DNA from: Chloroflexota bacterium | GTDB taxonomy: Bacteria > Chloroflexota > Anaerolineae > UBA2200 | Length of the DNA: 64,000 nucleotides | Assembly: GCA_014360755.1 (NCBI GenBank) | Contig: JACIWX010000001.1 | Coordinates: 310,001-374,000, forward strand | Direction: 5' to 3' | Shown: piece after piece, positions 36,179-45,402 of the stretch | Layout of the letters: the number at the start of each line of letters is the position of its first letter | Numbering within the stretch: position 1 is the first letter of the stretch | The notes under the pieces: generated by a model | Database searches by the model: none | Told to the model about the DNA's origin: nothing | The model's input: only the letters and a program-made list of their open reading frames with translations | Program-made: the position numbers and the translations under genes

Positions 36179-37960
36179 CTAGTGGGTTTGGACGAGAATA
36201 GCGGCTGTCCACGGCTCCAGTGTGAGGCGGAGAGAGTTGCGGTTCACCTTGTATTCTCGGTCTGAAAGCAGATCGTAATAGGCACCGCTTGTGAGGGGCA
36301 GGTCTGCCTGTAATTTACCCTCAGCAGCGTGCAGGATGACGAGGCACGAGTCGTCATCCTTGACTTTGCGATAGACGAGCAAGCCGCTTTGTCCATCGCT
36401 GATGATGGGTACCCTGTCGCCACGGCGCAGGGCAGGATGGCGGTGGCGGGCAGCGCACAGACGGCGGTACCATACGAGCAATTCGCGGTCCTGTCGTTCA
36501 TCCCAGATCATGGGCAAGCGGGCATGGTGCAAGTATGGACGGCAATCAGCGGATTGGCTGAGCCCCACTTCTGTGCCATAGTAGACGATAGGCGGTTGGC
36601 TGAGGGTAAACTGGCAGGCGGCTGCCACACGCAAGCGGCGCTTATCCCCACCCGCCATCCACAGAAAGCGGTTCATATCGTGGTTATCCAGGAAGGTGAG
36701 CAGGATCAAGCCGTGCCCGAAATAGGATTCGTGTCGTTGCAGGAAGCGCTCAAAATCCGCCATCGTTTGCTGACCAGTGGCGAAAGCCTGCCGTGCTGTC
36801 TCGCACCAGATGAAATCTAGGCAGCCATCCAGTCGCCCTTCGAAAGTACGTAGCATCGCTGGCGGAGCCACTGCCTCAGCAAAGGTGAATCCGTCTGAAC
36901 GCACAGAACGCACCGCACGGCGAAAGTCAGTCCAGAAATTGCGCGATGGGCCTAAGGCATAGTCCAGCCGGTAACCGTCCACACCATGTTCACGCATCCA
37001 GTATCGCGCTACTTCTAGCATGTATTGGCGCGCAGGAGGGTGTTCCAGATTGAACTGAGGCACCTCTTTGACCCCAAAGAAGGCTTTGTACTCATCAGGC
37101 CATCGTTCGAAGGTATACCATGAGTAGTAAGGGCTTTGGCGGTCTGCTTGTGCAGCACGGAAGAAAGGGTGCTGGTGGGAGGCATGGTTGGCGACAAAAT
37201 CCAGGATGATGCGCATGCCGTAGTTGTGCGCTTGGGTGACCAATTCATGCAGGTCTTCATTCGTGCCCAGCGCCTCTGCCACACGGTAATAGTCCGTGGC
37301 ATCATAACGGTGATAACTGGGCGAAGCGCTGATTGGCGATAGCCAGATGCAGTTAAACCCCAGTTCTCTCAGGTAGGGCAATTTCTGTCTTACGCCAGCC
37401 AGGGTGCCCCCCATGATTTCTTCCAGATCGTCCGTCGGGATGAACTCGTGCCCATCGCCGGGGTAGAAGCGATCCAGCAGGATATGGTAAATCACGGCGT
37501 CCCGTGCCCAATCCGGCACTGTCCAGCGGTCGACAGAGTAGGCGAAGAAGGGCGTGTCAGTAGTAGATCCCTCGCCGCCTGAAGCGTATTGACCCCCCGC
37601 TTCCAAGATATAGCGTACCAGAGTCCCTTCTGGTTGGCCTGGTATCTCTCCTTCCCATTCCTCGACGTAATTCCAAACGAGGTCTTCCCAATGGATGCTC
37701 ACGCGGCGCAAAGGTACAGCCATGCCCACCGTGGCTATACCATCCCGCCCCTTGGGTTCGCGGCCATCAACGGTATAGTAGCACCAAACTCCTTGGGCGG
37801 TGATCTGCGATCCTACGCGCAGATGGAGCCTCACTGGCTGGCCAGGTAAAGGGTCCAGCGGTTCGATGCGATGCCCATGCCATAAACCACGCAAGGTTTC
37901 CTGGTGTTCTTTCACCACCTGGTCAGTGAGCGATGTTGTGCCAAAGATAAAGTCTTCCAA
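36179..37960 (-). CDS. GH13 cyclomaltodextrinase/neopullulanase-like enzyme
   Basis: A 593-residue cytoplasmic GH13 enzyme. An N-terminal starch-binding-like beta domain (about 1-145) precedes the barrel. The conserved regions are DFVANH (D254), GYRLDYALG (nucleophile D333), FAEAVA (acid/base E362) and FLDNHD (D428). There is no signal peptide, so it probably cleaves imported maltodextrins or cyclodextrins. It is encoded 39 bases after the secreted amylase gene, at the end of the malEFG run, which fits a division of labour between outside and inside the cell. Confidence 0.87.
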   Translation of the reverse strand: MEDFIFGTTSLTDQVVKEHQETLRGLWHGHRIEPLDPLPGQPVRLHLRVGSQITAQGVWCYYTVDGREPKGRDGIATVGMAVPLRRVSIHWEDLVWNYVEEWEGEIPGQPEGTLVRYILEAGGQYASGGEGSTTDTPFFAYSVDRWTVPDWARDAVIYHILLDRFYPGDGHEFIPTDDLEEIMGGTLAGVRQKLPYLRELGFNCIWLSPISASPSYHRYDATDYYRVAEALGTNEDLHELVTQAHNYGMRIILDFVANHASHQHPFFRAAQADRQSPYYSWYTFERWPDEYKAFFGVKEVPQFNLEHPPARQYMLEVARYWMREHGVDGYRLDYALGPSRNFWTDFRRAVRSVRSDGFTFAEAVAPPAMLRTFEGRLDGCLDFIWCETARQAFATGQQTMADFERFLQRHESYFGHGLILLTFLDNHDMNRFLWMAGGDKRRLRVAAACQFTLSQPPIVYYGTEVGLSQSADCRPYLHHARLPMIWDERQDRELLVWYRRLCAARHRHPALRRGDRVPIISDGQSGLLVYRKVKDDDSCLVILHAAEGKLQADLPLTSGAYYDLLSDREYKVNRNSLRLTLEPWTAAILVQTH

Positions 37961-37999
37961 TTGATGCCTCCGATATCAGGGTGTATTGATCAGCGCCTT

Positions 38000-39703
38000 T
38001 CAGTGTGGCCTGCGCAGTTCCAGGACCAAGCCTTCCTGTGCCTCCAATGCCAGTGAGAGGGTGTTCTCTCTAATGGGCGGCAGGGATCTCTGGCCCAGGA
38101 GGTCGGATGCAGCCCACGGTGGTGCGGGCAGTGTGGAAGAGCCTAGGTTAACCGTCACCTGTGCTGGCTCTCGCGCAAAATTGAGCACAACCAACAGGTG
38201 TGCCTGAGCATCTTGCCTCAAATAGGCATATACCGTAGATGGCCCTTCCATGATTTCGACCCGTTCGTAGCTGCCACGACGCAACGCCGAATAGGATTGG
38301 CGCAGGCGAATTAATCTCCGGTAATGGCTAAGCAGAGAGTCGTGGTTGCCCTGCTGTTCTTCCACCGAGATGCCATCATGGGGATGGTTATTGCGGTCAT
38401 CCGGGCGAAACCAGATTGGCATTCCTGGCCCTTCCTCTGCAGCATACCAATCCATTGGCTCGCGGCGGTACTCATCCCAATAGGGCTGCCCATTGCCCTT
38501 AACGCCAGCCATCCCAATCTCTTCCCCGTAGTAGACCAGAGGCGTGCCTGGCAACGTGAACAGGAGCGTCGCACCCAATTTTGCCCGTTGCACATCGCCC
38601 TGCACGGTGCTCATGATGCGGTTCGTGTCATGGTTGTTCAGAAAGATCACGCTTTGAGCACCCCATGGGTAGAGTCTGGCACGCTGTACTAGGGATGCAT
38701 GGATGAAGCCGGGCTTGTCTGTGCCACCCAACACTCCGCGTCCCACAGCATCCTGGTGGCTCGCCAGTATGTAATACAGCGGGAAATCGAAGGTGCTATC
38801 GAATTGTCCTTCGTAGAACTTGGCAATTTCAGCAGCATTGCTCCACACTTCGCCCAACAACAAGAAATCAGAGCGCAGTGCTTTGATTCCACTGCGTATC
38901 TCTTTCCAAAATTCATGCGATAGACCCAAGGCATAATCGCAACGGAAACCGTCCACGCCATCGCTTAGGTCTCCATCTCCATCCAAATCCATCCAATATC
39001 GCGCCACGCGCAGCGCATACTCCCGTACGGCAGGGCAGTCACCATTTACCGAAGGCACAATGGGGATATTGGCGAAGGATTTGTAACGCGTATGCGCTTC
39101 ATCGTACCACAAGAACCAGTCAGCGTAGGGAGAAGAGGGGTTGCCATAGGCATCCTGGAAGAAGGGGTGTTGGTTGGACACATGCGCCATGACATAATCT
39201 AACAGCACACGAATGCCCCGTTTGTGGCACTCTTCTACCAAATGGATCAGGTCCTCACGGCTGCCATACTCGGGTCGGATGGTAAAGTGGTCTGTTGTGT
39301 CATAGCCGTGGTAGCTGGCAGCGGCAAAGATGGGCATCAGCCAGATAGCATTTACCCCAAGGTCTTCGTTTGTGTTGGGATTCCCGTCGTTCAAATAGTC
39401 CAGCTTCTCGGTCAAGCCGCGCAAATCGCCAATGCCGTCGCCATCAGAGTCATGGAAGCTGGCTACGAGGATCAGATAGAGAGTGGTATCCTCTCCCCAG
39501 GATGGGGCATTGACCGCTGGGATGGGTGTTGCCGTTGGGACAAATGGTTCGTAAGTGGCGGTCGGAATCAGCGTAGGAGTGGGTTCCGCCGTCGGTAGCT
39601 TTACGGTGGGCGTAGTTGGGAAGCGCTGACAGGCAGCAAGGAGGATGGCACATACCAGCACCCAGCGCAAGCGGCGTAATTTGTTGTCTATCGCAAGGGT
39701 CAT
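38000..39703 (-). CDS. Secreted GH13 alpha-amylase lipoprotein
   Basis: A 567-residue lipoprotein. The lipobox LAAC (Cys25) is followed by a Thr/Pro tether of about 40 residues. The GH13 barrel then shows DYVMAH, GFRCDYALG (nucleophile D256), LLGEVWS (acid/base E285) and FLNNHD (D359). DSDGDGIGDL and DGDGDLSDG are likely calcium loops. The start at 39703 is chosen because it overlaps the malG stop as ATGA, follows AAAGGAG, and places the signal peptide correctly. A longer in-frame reading runs into the malG gene. The enzyme would break starch at the cell surface and supply oligosaccharides to MalE. Confidence 0.87.
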   Translation of the reverse strand: MTLAIDNKLRRLRWVLVCAILLAACQRFPTTPTVKLPTAEPTPTLIPTATYEPFVPTATPIPAVNAPSWGEDTTLYLILVASFHDSDGDGIGDLRGLTEKLDYLNDGNPNTNEDLGVNAIWLMPIFAAASYHGYDTTDHFTIRPEYGSREDLIHLVEECHKRGIRVLLDYVMAHVSNQHPFFQDAYGNPSSPYADWFLWYDEAHTRYKSFANIPIVPSVNGDCPAVREYALRVARYWMDLDGDGDLSDGVDGFRCDYALGLSHEFWKEIRSGIKALRSDFLLLGEVWSNAAEIAKFYEGQFDSTFDFPLYYILASHQDAVGRGVLGGTDKPGFIHASLVQRARLYPWGAQSVIFLNNHDTNRIMSTVQGDVQRAKLGATLLFTLPGTPLVYYGEEIGMAGVKGNGQPYWDEYRREPMDWYAAEEGPGMPIWFRPDDRNNHPHDGISVEEQQGNHDSLLSHYRRLIRLRQSYSALRRGSYERVEIMEGPSTVYAYLRQDAQAHLLVVLNFAREPAQVTVNLGSSTLPAPPWAASDLLGQRSLPPIRENTLSLALEAQEGLVLELRRPH

Positions 39704-40560
39704 CCTTTTAGTGCTCCTTTGGTCAGTCCCTCCACCAGGAAGCGCTGCAGGCTGTAGAAGATCAAGGCAATGGGAATAGAGCCCAATATCGAAGCAGCGG
39801 CAAACAGGGACCAGTTGGCGGCGTAGGGGGCTTGGAAGGAACGCAAGCCCAAGGCTACCGTATAGTTTTGCTTTCCGGTGAGGACAATGCTGGCTAAGAT
39901 GTAGTCGTTGTAAAAGGAAATCAGATTGAACATGAAGGTAACTGCCACCATGGGCATAGCCAGCGGCAAGGCAATGCGCACAAAAGCCTGCCATTGTGTG
40001 GCGCCATCAATGTAAGCAGATTCCTCCAGTTCGCGCGGGATGGAATCAAAATAGCCGCGCATTAGCCAAGCATTGAAGGGGATGGTCGTGCCACCATAGA
40101 CTAGGATCAGTCCGAGGAAAGTGTTCAGCAGATGCAGCGCTTGCAGGATGCGAAAGATAGCCACGATGATGGCTGCCGAAGGCAGCATTTGGATCAGAAT
40201 GAGAGCCAATAATCCATAGCGGCGGCCCCAGAAGTGGAAGCGGGAGAAAGCATAAGCCATGGTAACAGTCAGCGAAAGGGCAAGCATACTGCCACCGATG
40301 CAGGCGATGGCACTGTTTTTCATCCAGATGGCGAAGCTGGTCTTGCGGAATAGATTGATGTAATGGGCCATGGTCAACTTGCGCGGAATAAGGGTGCTGG
40401 AGTACAGGCTTGTCCCTATGTTGAACGATGAGGTGAGCACCCACAGCAGAGGGAAAATAGTCAACAGGCAGACTACAACGAGAACCAGGCGTGACAGACT
40501 GATGCCCACCAACTCGCGCCAGCGGATACGCTTGCGTTGGACTGGTGTTCCTTGGTTCAT
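39700..40560 (-). CDS. malG: Maltodextrin-type ABC permease, MalG-like
   Basis: A 286-residue CUT1-family permease with six helices. The cytoplasmic EAA loop is LEESAYIDGATQWQAFVRIALPLAMPMVA and the conserved N-terminal region is LTIFPLLWVLTSSFN. The ATG at 40560 follows GGGAGGTGG and overlaps the malF stop as ATGA. The maltodextrin substrate is inferred from the two amylases encoded immediately downstream. The family is used for many oligosaccharides, so the substrate is not certain. Confidence 0.83.
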   Translation of the reverse strand: MNQGTPVQRKRIRWRELVGISLSRLVLVVVCLLTIFPLLWVLTSSFNIGTSLYSSTLIPRKLTMAHYINLFRKTSFAIWMKNSAIACIGGSMLALSLTVTMAYAFSRFHFWGRRYGLLALILIQMLPSAAIIVAIFRILQALHLLNTFLGLILVYGGTTIPFNAWLMRGYFDSIPRELEESAYIDGATQWQAFVRIALPLAMPMVAVTFMFNLISFYNDYILASIVLTGKQNYTVALGLRSFQAPYAANWSLFAAASILGSIPIALIFYSLQRFLVEGLTKGALKG

Positions 40561-41495
40561 CTTTCCACCTCCCGGAATGCGCCAGTGAGCCAAGAATTCA
40601 CCACGGTCAATGAACCCACGATGAGGAAGATGAGCATACCGTTGGCTGCCGCCAGGGCATAGTCTCGGTCATTTGAGGAAAAAGCCATTTTGTACATGTA
40701 GGTGGCTAGCAAGTCCGTAGCACCAGCCAGAGAAGCTGGATTGGTGTAGGGTCCCCCGCCCGTCAAGAGGTAGATGACGCCGAAGTTAGTGAATTGAAAG
40801 GCAAACCCGGAGATCAGCAAGGGCAGAGTGGCATCGCGCAGCAGAGGGAATGTGATGTGGCGAAACAACTGCCAAGAACCTGCTCCGTCCATTTTCGCAA
40901 CCTCGTACAACTCATCTGGGATGCTCTGTAAGGCTCCTAAGCAAGCAACCATCATGAAAGGGAAGCCAATCCAAAGATTAACGATCATGCAGCTGACCTT
41001 AGCCCAGAATGGATTGCTCAGCCAAGGTACAGCCTTGAATCCCAACTGAATCAAGGTGCGGTTAATAGGGCCAAAAGAGGTGCTGAGCAGCCCCGCCCAG
41101 GCTAGGATGGTGATTGTTGAGGGCATTGCCCAAGGCAGGATGAGTATGGTGCGGTAGAGGTTGCGCTCTCTGAGCTTGCGGTTGTTCAACAGGAGAGCGA
41201 GTCCCAAACCAGTGAGAAATGCCAGGAGCGTAGCCAGTACAGCCCATGTCACAGTCCACGTAAAAACGCCGATGAACTCGCTGCGTTTGCTGCCCAGGAT
41301 GATCTTCTCAAAGTTGCGCAAGCCGATGAACTTCCAGTCTTGCAGGTGAAGCACACTGTAGTTGGTGAAAGCCAAGATGATCGACACTACGGCTGGGATG
41401 AAAGTGGTGACCACCATGGCCGTGAGGCCGGGCAGAAGATAGAGATAAGGATACAACTTGGCGCCGATTGGTCGCCGTCTGCTAGCTGTGAACAT
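40557..41495 (-). CDS. malF: Maltodextrin-type ABC permease, MalF-like
   Basis: A 312-residue CUT1-family permease partner. It starts with a short cytoplasmic tail and YPYLYLLPGLTAMVVTTFIPA, and its EAA-like loop is LYEVAKMDGAGSWQLFRHITFPLL. It lacks the large periplasmic loop of Escherichia coli MalF, as is usual outside Proteobacteria. Translation is coupled to malG by a 4-base overlap. No ATPase gene lies in this operon, so a shared MalK/MsmX-type ATPase encoded elsewhere is expected. Confidence 0.83.
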   Translation of the reverse strand: MFTASRRRPIGAKLYPYLYLLPGLTAMVVTTFIPAVVSIILAFTNYSVLHLQDWKFIGLRNFEKIILGSKRSEFIGVFTWTVTWAVLATLLAFLTGLGLALLLNNRKLRERNLYRTILILPWAMPSTITILAWAGLLSTSFGPINRTLIQLGFKAVPWLSNPFWAKVSCMIVNLWIGFPFMMVACLGALQSIPDELYEVAKMDGAGSWQLFRHITFPLLRDATLPLLISGFAFQFTNFGVIYLLTGGGPYTNPASLAGATDLLATYMYKMAFSSNDRDYALAAANGMLIFLIVGSLTVVNSWLTGAFREVER

Positions 41496-41520
41496 GTCCT
41501 TTCCTCCTGATTTCTAGGGC

Positions 41521-41551
41521 GTGGGCGAGGCAAGGATACTGCCTCGCCCAC
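41521..41551 (-). other. Perfect hairpin between malE and malF
   Basis: A 12-bp perfect stem (GTGGGCGAGGCA and its complement) around a 7-base loop, in the 94-bp gap after malE. It occupies the same place as the hairpin at 14557-14590 in the other importer operon. It probably protects the malE message or damps permease expression. Confidence 0.7.
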
Positions 41552-41589
41552 CGCACAGAAAGAGGGCCAAGGTCTGGACTGCGATAGGC

Positions 41590-42915
41590 TTATTGCTTCT
41601 TTGCCTCGGCAATGGCTTGTACAATCTGGTCTTGAGCCGCTTTCAGCGCCTCTTCAGCCGTAGCCTGGCCATGTACCACCGTTTGGAAAGCGGTAATGGC
41701 TGGCAACCATACCATGTTCATCTCATTGATGCTTGGCAAAGGATCGCTCTCTTCGAGTTGGCTCATCCAGGCAGACAATTCCGCATCTTGTACTAGGCTC
41801 GGGTCTTTGAGCGCGTCCTCATAGACGGGGATGTTGCCAGGGTTTGCCTTATAGAGGGGTACGGGCAAATGCTTACCCAGGTAGGCTGCAAGGGCCATTG
41901 CCTCCTCCTTGTGCTGAGAGTAAGCGTTCAGGGAGAAGCCAGTGAACGTAGCGAATGGATGCGGATACTTGCCATTGTCCAGTGCTGGAATGCGGGCTAC
42001 GCCAACATCCACCCCAGCGTCCTTGAACACAGACACCATGTTCGGATGGGTGATGATCATAGCCGCTTTGCCTTCCGTGAACAGGCTGTTCATCACATCC
42101 CATGTGACATCAGGCGGCATGAGGTTGTGCACATGGACCAGGTCGCGCACAAAGTTGAGGCCCTTGATGGCTCCTTCGTTGTAGAAGCCGACATCGTTGG
42201 TATCCCAACCGCTGCCTGTCCATTTGAAGACGTAGCCGCCATAGCCAGACCAGAATGGATAGCTGAACCAGAACTGGTCAACGGTGTAGAGAAAGCCATA
42301 GGTATCCCCTTTGGTCATCTCTTTGGCTTTGGCGATCAGTTCGTCCATGGTTTTAGGTGGTTCGCTGATGAGTGTCTTGTTGTACAGCAGCGCATACACG
42401 TCCGCGCAGATGGGCACGCCAAGCAGGTGGCCATCAATGGTGAAGGAATCCAGGGCAGTCTGAGTGTACTTGGCTCTTTCGTTGGCGGGCAGGGCTTCGT
42501 CCATGGGGGCAATCAGGCCTCCTGGATAGTTCCCGCCGGCAGCATTGTTGGTCAGCATGACCAGATCCGGTCCCTCACCTGCAGGGAAAGCCACTGGGAT
42601 TTTATCCAGCATGTCAAAGTATCCAACATCCACAACTTCAACCTCGTTGCCCGTCTCTTTGGCCCATTCCTCGATGACCTTATGTGTCGCCTCCATGCCG
42701 GGTGCACCGACGCGGTCGTTGATCCAAACTGTGAGTTTAACCGGCGGCTTAGTGGGCTTAGGCAAAGGCGTTGCTGTTGGCGGTGCAGGTTGGGTCGGTG
42801 CCTTTGTTGGTGGTGGAACCGGGGTAGGGGTTGCTTTTGGTGCACATCCTCCCACGATGCCCATGACCAGCGCGACAAGCACGAACAGCAAAACGAAACG
42901 GTTTTTGTGATGCAT
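41590..42915 (-). CDS. malE: Maltodextrin-binding lipoprotein, MalE-like
   Basis: A 441-residue lipoprotein. The lipobox VGGC is followed by a Pro/Thr tether of about 40 residues and then a CUT1 (SBP_bac_1) fold: KLTVWINDRVGAPGMEA, a DLVMLTNNAAG loop, GVPICADVYALLYNKTL and the EGKAAMIITHP segment. AAGGAGG precedes the ATG at 42915. Long in-frame sequence upstream has no signal peptide and was not used. Maltodextrin as the ligand is inferred from the amylase genes. The upstream gap of 173 bp holds no clear promoter, so read-through from the lacI gene is possible. Confidence 0.83.
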   Translation of the reverse strand: MHHKNRFVLLFVLVALVMGIVGGCAPKATPTPVPPPTKAPTQPAPPTATPLPKPTKPPVKLTVWINDRVGAPGMEATHKVIEEWAKETGNEVEVVDVGYFDMLDKIPVAFPAGEGPDLVMLTNNAAGGNYPGGLIAPMDEALPANERAKYTQTALDSFTIDGHLLGVPICADVYALLYNKTLISEPPKTMDELIAKAKEMTKGDTYGFLYTVDQFWFSYPFWSGYGGYVFKWTGSGWDTNDVGFYNEGAIKGLNFVRDLVHVHNLMPPDVTWDVMNSLFTEGKAAMIITHPNMVSVFKDAGVDVGVARIPALDNGKYPHPFATFTGFSLNAYSQHKEEAMALAAYLGKHLPVPLYKANPGNIPVYEDALKDPSLVQDAELSAWMSQLEESDPLPSINEMNMVWLPAITAFQTVVHGQATAEEALKAAQDQIVQAIAEAKKQ

Positions 42916-43088
42916 GTTTTTCCTCCTTAACAATTGATCGTACAAACTGAATGTACGCACACTGCGGCTTGGTGAAAGCAAGCCCGTTGAGTGCGGTTGC
43001 GCTGAAGCGCGCTCCAAATCTCAGTAATGAATCTCGCGTTTTTGCTCTTGCTTCACCTCCTTCTGTACGCAGGGCAAGGTTCTTCTTG

Positions 43089-44093
43089 CTATGCCTCCGT
43101 GGAGGCACGTACAATGAGCCTCGGCGGCACCAATATCTGCGGCTGTGCAGGTTCCTGGCCATGGAGCAAGGAAACCAGCATTTCCGCTGCCAAGCGGCCT
43201 AGGTCTGCAACTCCCTCGAAGGCAACACTGCAGGGGGGTTCTAGGAATGGGTAGAGCGGGCTTTCGGCATAGCCGATGATGGCAATGTCCCGGGGTATCC
43301 TCAATCCTAGGATGCGCGTGGCATTCATCACGCCCAGCACAGCGGCATCACTGGTAGCAAAAACGGCGCTAGGGCGGTCGGGCAGCGAGAAGAGGGCAAT
43401 AGCAGCCTGGGAAGTGGCAGCGGGAGTGCCAGCGACATGAACGATGTAGTCATCCCGGATTTCTAAGCCACAATGCTCCATCCCTTGGCGGTAGCCGGTG
43501 ACCAGCCTCACCGCTACTCCCGCTTCGCGTCGCTCGCCCAACAGCGCAATGCGCCGATGGCCCAAGCCACAGAGATATTCAACGGCAAGGCGGGCGGTCG
43601 CCTCGATATCGGTATCTACATAATACAATCCCGTGTTATCTGCGCAGCGGCCAATCATGACAAAGGGCATCTTGGAGCGGCGTAGCAATTCCACGCGGGG
43701 GTCTTGCATCTGCACATGCATGAGGATCACGCCGTCCATCTGTTTGCCCAGCACGTCGGCTTCGAGTTCCATCCAGGCTTCGGGACGGTTTAGGGTGGGG
43801 TGGATGAACAAGCGATAGTCGGTGGTCGCCAGCGTGTGGCCAATGGCGTTCATGACCGTGATCAGGGACATCTGATAGCCGTAGATGTCCAGAGGGGCAA
43901 CCAGGGCGATGGTATTCGTGTGCCCACGCGCCAGGGCGCGTGCCGCGGTTTTGGGCTGGTAATTCAGGCGACGCATGGCCTCGCGGACGCGCTCAGCCGT
44001 CTCCGGGCTGACGCGGTTCTTGTTGTTGATGACATATGAGACAGTGGCGATGGACACCTTCGCCTCATGTGCGACATCGTAGATAGTGGACAT
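43089..44093 (-). CDS. LacI-family regulator of the starch operon
   Basis: A 334-residue LacI-family repressor. The helix-turn-helix is IYDVAHEAKVSIATVSYVIN, then the hinge region QPKTAARALARGHTNTI and an effector domain with IAIIGYAESPLYPFLEPP. It is the first gene of the minus-strand starch run, and its promoter overlaps a perfect operator palindrome. It therefore probably represses itself and the genes behind it until maltose or a related sugar binds. The inducer is inferred from the operon content. Confidence 0.88.
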   Translation of the reverse strand: MSTIYDVAHEAKVSIATVSYVINNKNRVSPETAERVREAMRRLNYQPKTAARALARGHTNTIALVAPLDIYGYQMSLITVMNAIGHTLATTDYRLFIHPTLNRPEAWMELEADVLGKQMDGVILMHVQMQDPRVELLRRSKMPFVMIGRCADNTGLYYVDTDIEATARLAVEYLCGLGHRRIALLGERREAGVAVRLVTGYRQGMEHCGLEIRDDYIVHVAGTPAATSQAAIALFSLPDRPSAVFATSDAAVLGVMNATRILGLRIPRDIAIIGYAESPLYPFLEPPCSVAFEGVADLGRLAAEMLVSLLHGQEPAQPQILVPPRLIVRASTEA

Positions 44094-44111
44094 CGTTGCC
44101 CTCCAATTTGC

Positions 44112-44123
44112 TTAAGCGCTTAA
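44112..44123. promoter_or_regulatory. LacI-family operator palindrome
   Basis: TTAAGCGCTTAA is a perfect 12-bp palindrome with a central CG. It begins directly after the -10 hexamer of the lacI promoter, covering the transcription start. Confidence 0.75.
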
Positions 44124-44152
44124 ATTATAGTATAAATAGGGCGAATTGTCAA
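44124..44152 (-). promoter_or_regulatory. Consensus promoter of the starch-operon regulator
   Basis: On the minus strand TTGACA (44147-44152), a 17-bp spacer and TATAAT (44124-44129) match the sigma-70 consensus at all 12 positions. Such a strong promoter directly over an operator indicates tight repression. Confidence 0.85.
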
Positions 44153-44183
44153 ATGCATGGAAAAGCCTATCGAGCAAATGGTG

Positions 44184-44192
44184 TGATATAAT
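44184..44192 (+). promoter_or_regulatory. Extended -10 promoter of the URO-D gene C
   Basis: TGATATAAT forms an extended -10 element, 33 bases before the start codon. No -35 match is seen. It lies 32 bp from the divergent lacI promoter, so the starch regulator might influence both. Confidence 0.6.
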
Positions 44193-44225
44193 TGGTGATG
44201 AATTCTTGAGCAAAGGAGCAAGCAA

Positions 44226-45302
44226 ATGGTTACTTTTGAACACACTCCTGACTTCGGGCATCTTCGGCGCACGCTATTGCGGCAAGGACCGCCGGGGCGC
44301 GTGCCATTCATCGAGCTATTTGCTGATGTGCCCATCATGGAGGCAGTGGTAGGGCAAAAGTTCCCCACAGGATTCGACCGTGAGTCGCGCGCCCGCGCTT
44401 GTGACCTCACCATCCAGTTCTACCGCCAATTGGGGTACGATTATGTCTGTGCCATCCTCGTCATTCCGCTAAATCGGGCTATTGTAACCGCGGAGGATAC
44501 AGCGGTTGATGGTTCCACGCGCTATTGGCAGAACGAGAATGTGGGCGTGATCACCTCCTGGGCTGAGTTTGACTCTTATCCCTGGCCATCGGTAGAGGAC
44601 ATTGACTACTGGGCGATCGAGTACACAGCACAGCACCTTCCCGAGGGCATGCAGGTGATCGCGCAAAGCGGCGGCGGTGTGTTGGAGTGGGTGATGTGGA
44701 TGATGGGGTATCAGCCTTTTGCCATTGCATTGATGGAGCAGCCAGACCTGATTGAAGCGATGTTCACTAAGATCGAAGAGCTGACCACGGCAGCGTGCGC
44801 TAATGCGGTGGATATCCCAGGCGTGGGAGCCTATTTTTTCGGTGACGACATGGGCTTTACCAACTCTACCATGATCTCGCCGCGCCACTTGCGGCAGTAT
44901 GTGTTCCCCATCCAGAAAAAACTGGTGGATATCACCCATGCCAAAGGCTTGCCCTTCCTTTTGCATTCCTGCGGCAACCTGACAGCGATCATGGATGACC
45001 TGATTGATTACGTAGGCATAGACGGCAAACATTCCTTTGAGGATAAGATCATGCCGGTGGAAGAGGTCAGCCGACGTTGGGGGGAGCGCATTTCCATTCT
45101 GGGTGGCGTGGATATGGACATCCTAGGCCGTGGCACTGAGGAAGAGGTACGCACCAGGACGCGGCAAATTCTCGATTTCTGCGGGCCACGCGGTGGGTAT
45201 TGCTTAGGCAGCGGCAACAGCGTAGCCAGTTATATCCCAGTGCGCAACTATCTAGCCATGTTGGATGAAGGCTACCGCTGGAACCAAGCACACTTTGGCT
45301 AG
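44226..45302 (+). CDS. URO-D family methyltransferase-like protein C
   Basis: A 358-residue member of the uroporphyrinogen-decarboxylase superfamily, closer to the MtaA/MtbA-type methyltransferases. The zinc-ligand motif is LLHSCGN, followed by VGIDGKHSFEDKIMPVEEV and ILGGVDMDILGRGTEEEV. AAAGGAG precedes the ATG. It diverges from the starch regulator. A methyl transfer from a corrinoid protein is the family expectation. However, no corrinoid protein or reactivase gene is in the window, so the partner is unknown. Confidence 0.8.
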   Translation: MVTFEHTPDFGHLRRTLLRQGPPGRVPFIELFADVPIMEAVVGQKFPTGFDRESRARACDLTIQFYRQLGYDYVCAILVIPLNRAIVTAEDTAVDGSTRYWQNENVGVITSWAEFDSYPWPSVEDIDYWAIEYTAQHLPEGMQVIAQSGGGVLEWVMWMMGYQPFAIALMEQPDLIEAMFTKIEELTTAACANAVDIPGVGAYFFGDDMGFTNSTMISPRHLRQYVFPIQKKLVDITHAKGLPFLLHSCGNLTAIMDDLIDYVGIDGKHSFEDKIMPVEEVSRRWGERISILGGVDMDILGRGTEEEVRTRTRQILDFCGPRGGYCLGSGNSVASYIPVRNYLAMLDEGYRWNQAHFG

Positions 45303-45402
45303 GGCTAGGCTGTTCCTACCTATGCAAGGAATTGCCCATCGAAGAGGGATGCCCTTACGTTTATCCCTTCTCTGCTATGTGCAGGCGTGATCCGTGTGCG
45401 TG

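Noticed and set aside
43051-43064. Strong Shine-Dalgarno-like sequence in the malE leader (minus strand)
   Set aside because: No ATG, GTG or TTG follows within a usable distance, so no leader peptide can be supported.
42916-43088. A promoter for malE in the gap after the starch regulator
   Set aside because: Only weak hexamers with poor spacing were found, and no copy of the TTAAGCGCTTAA operator.
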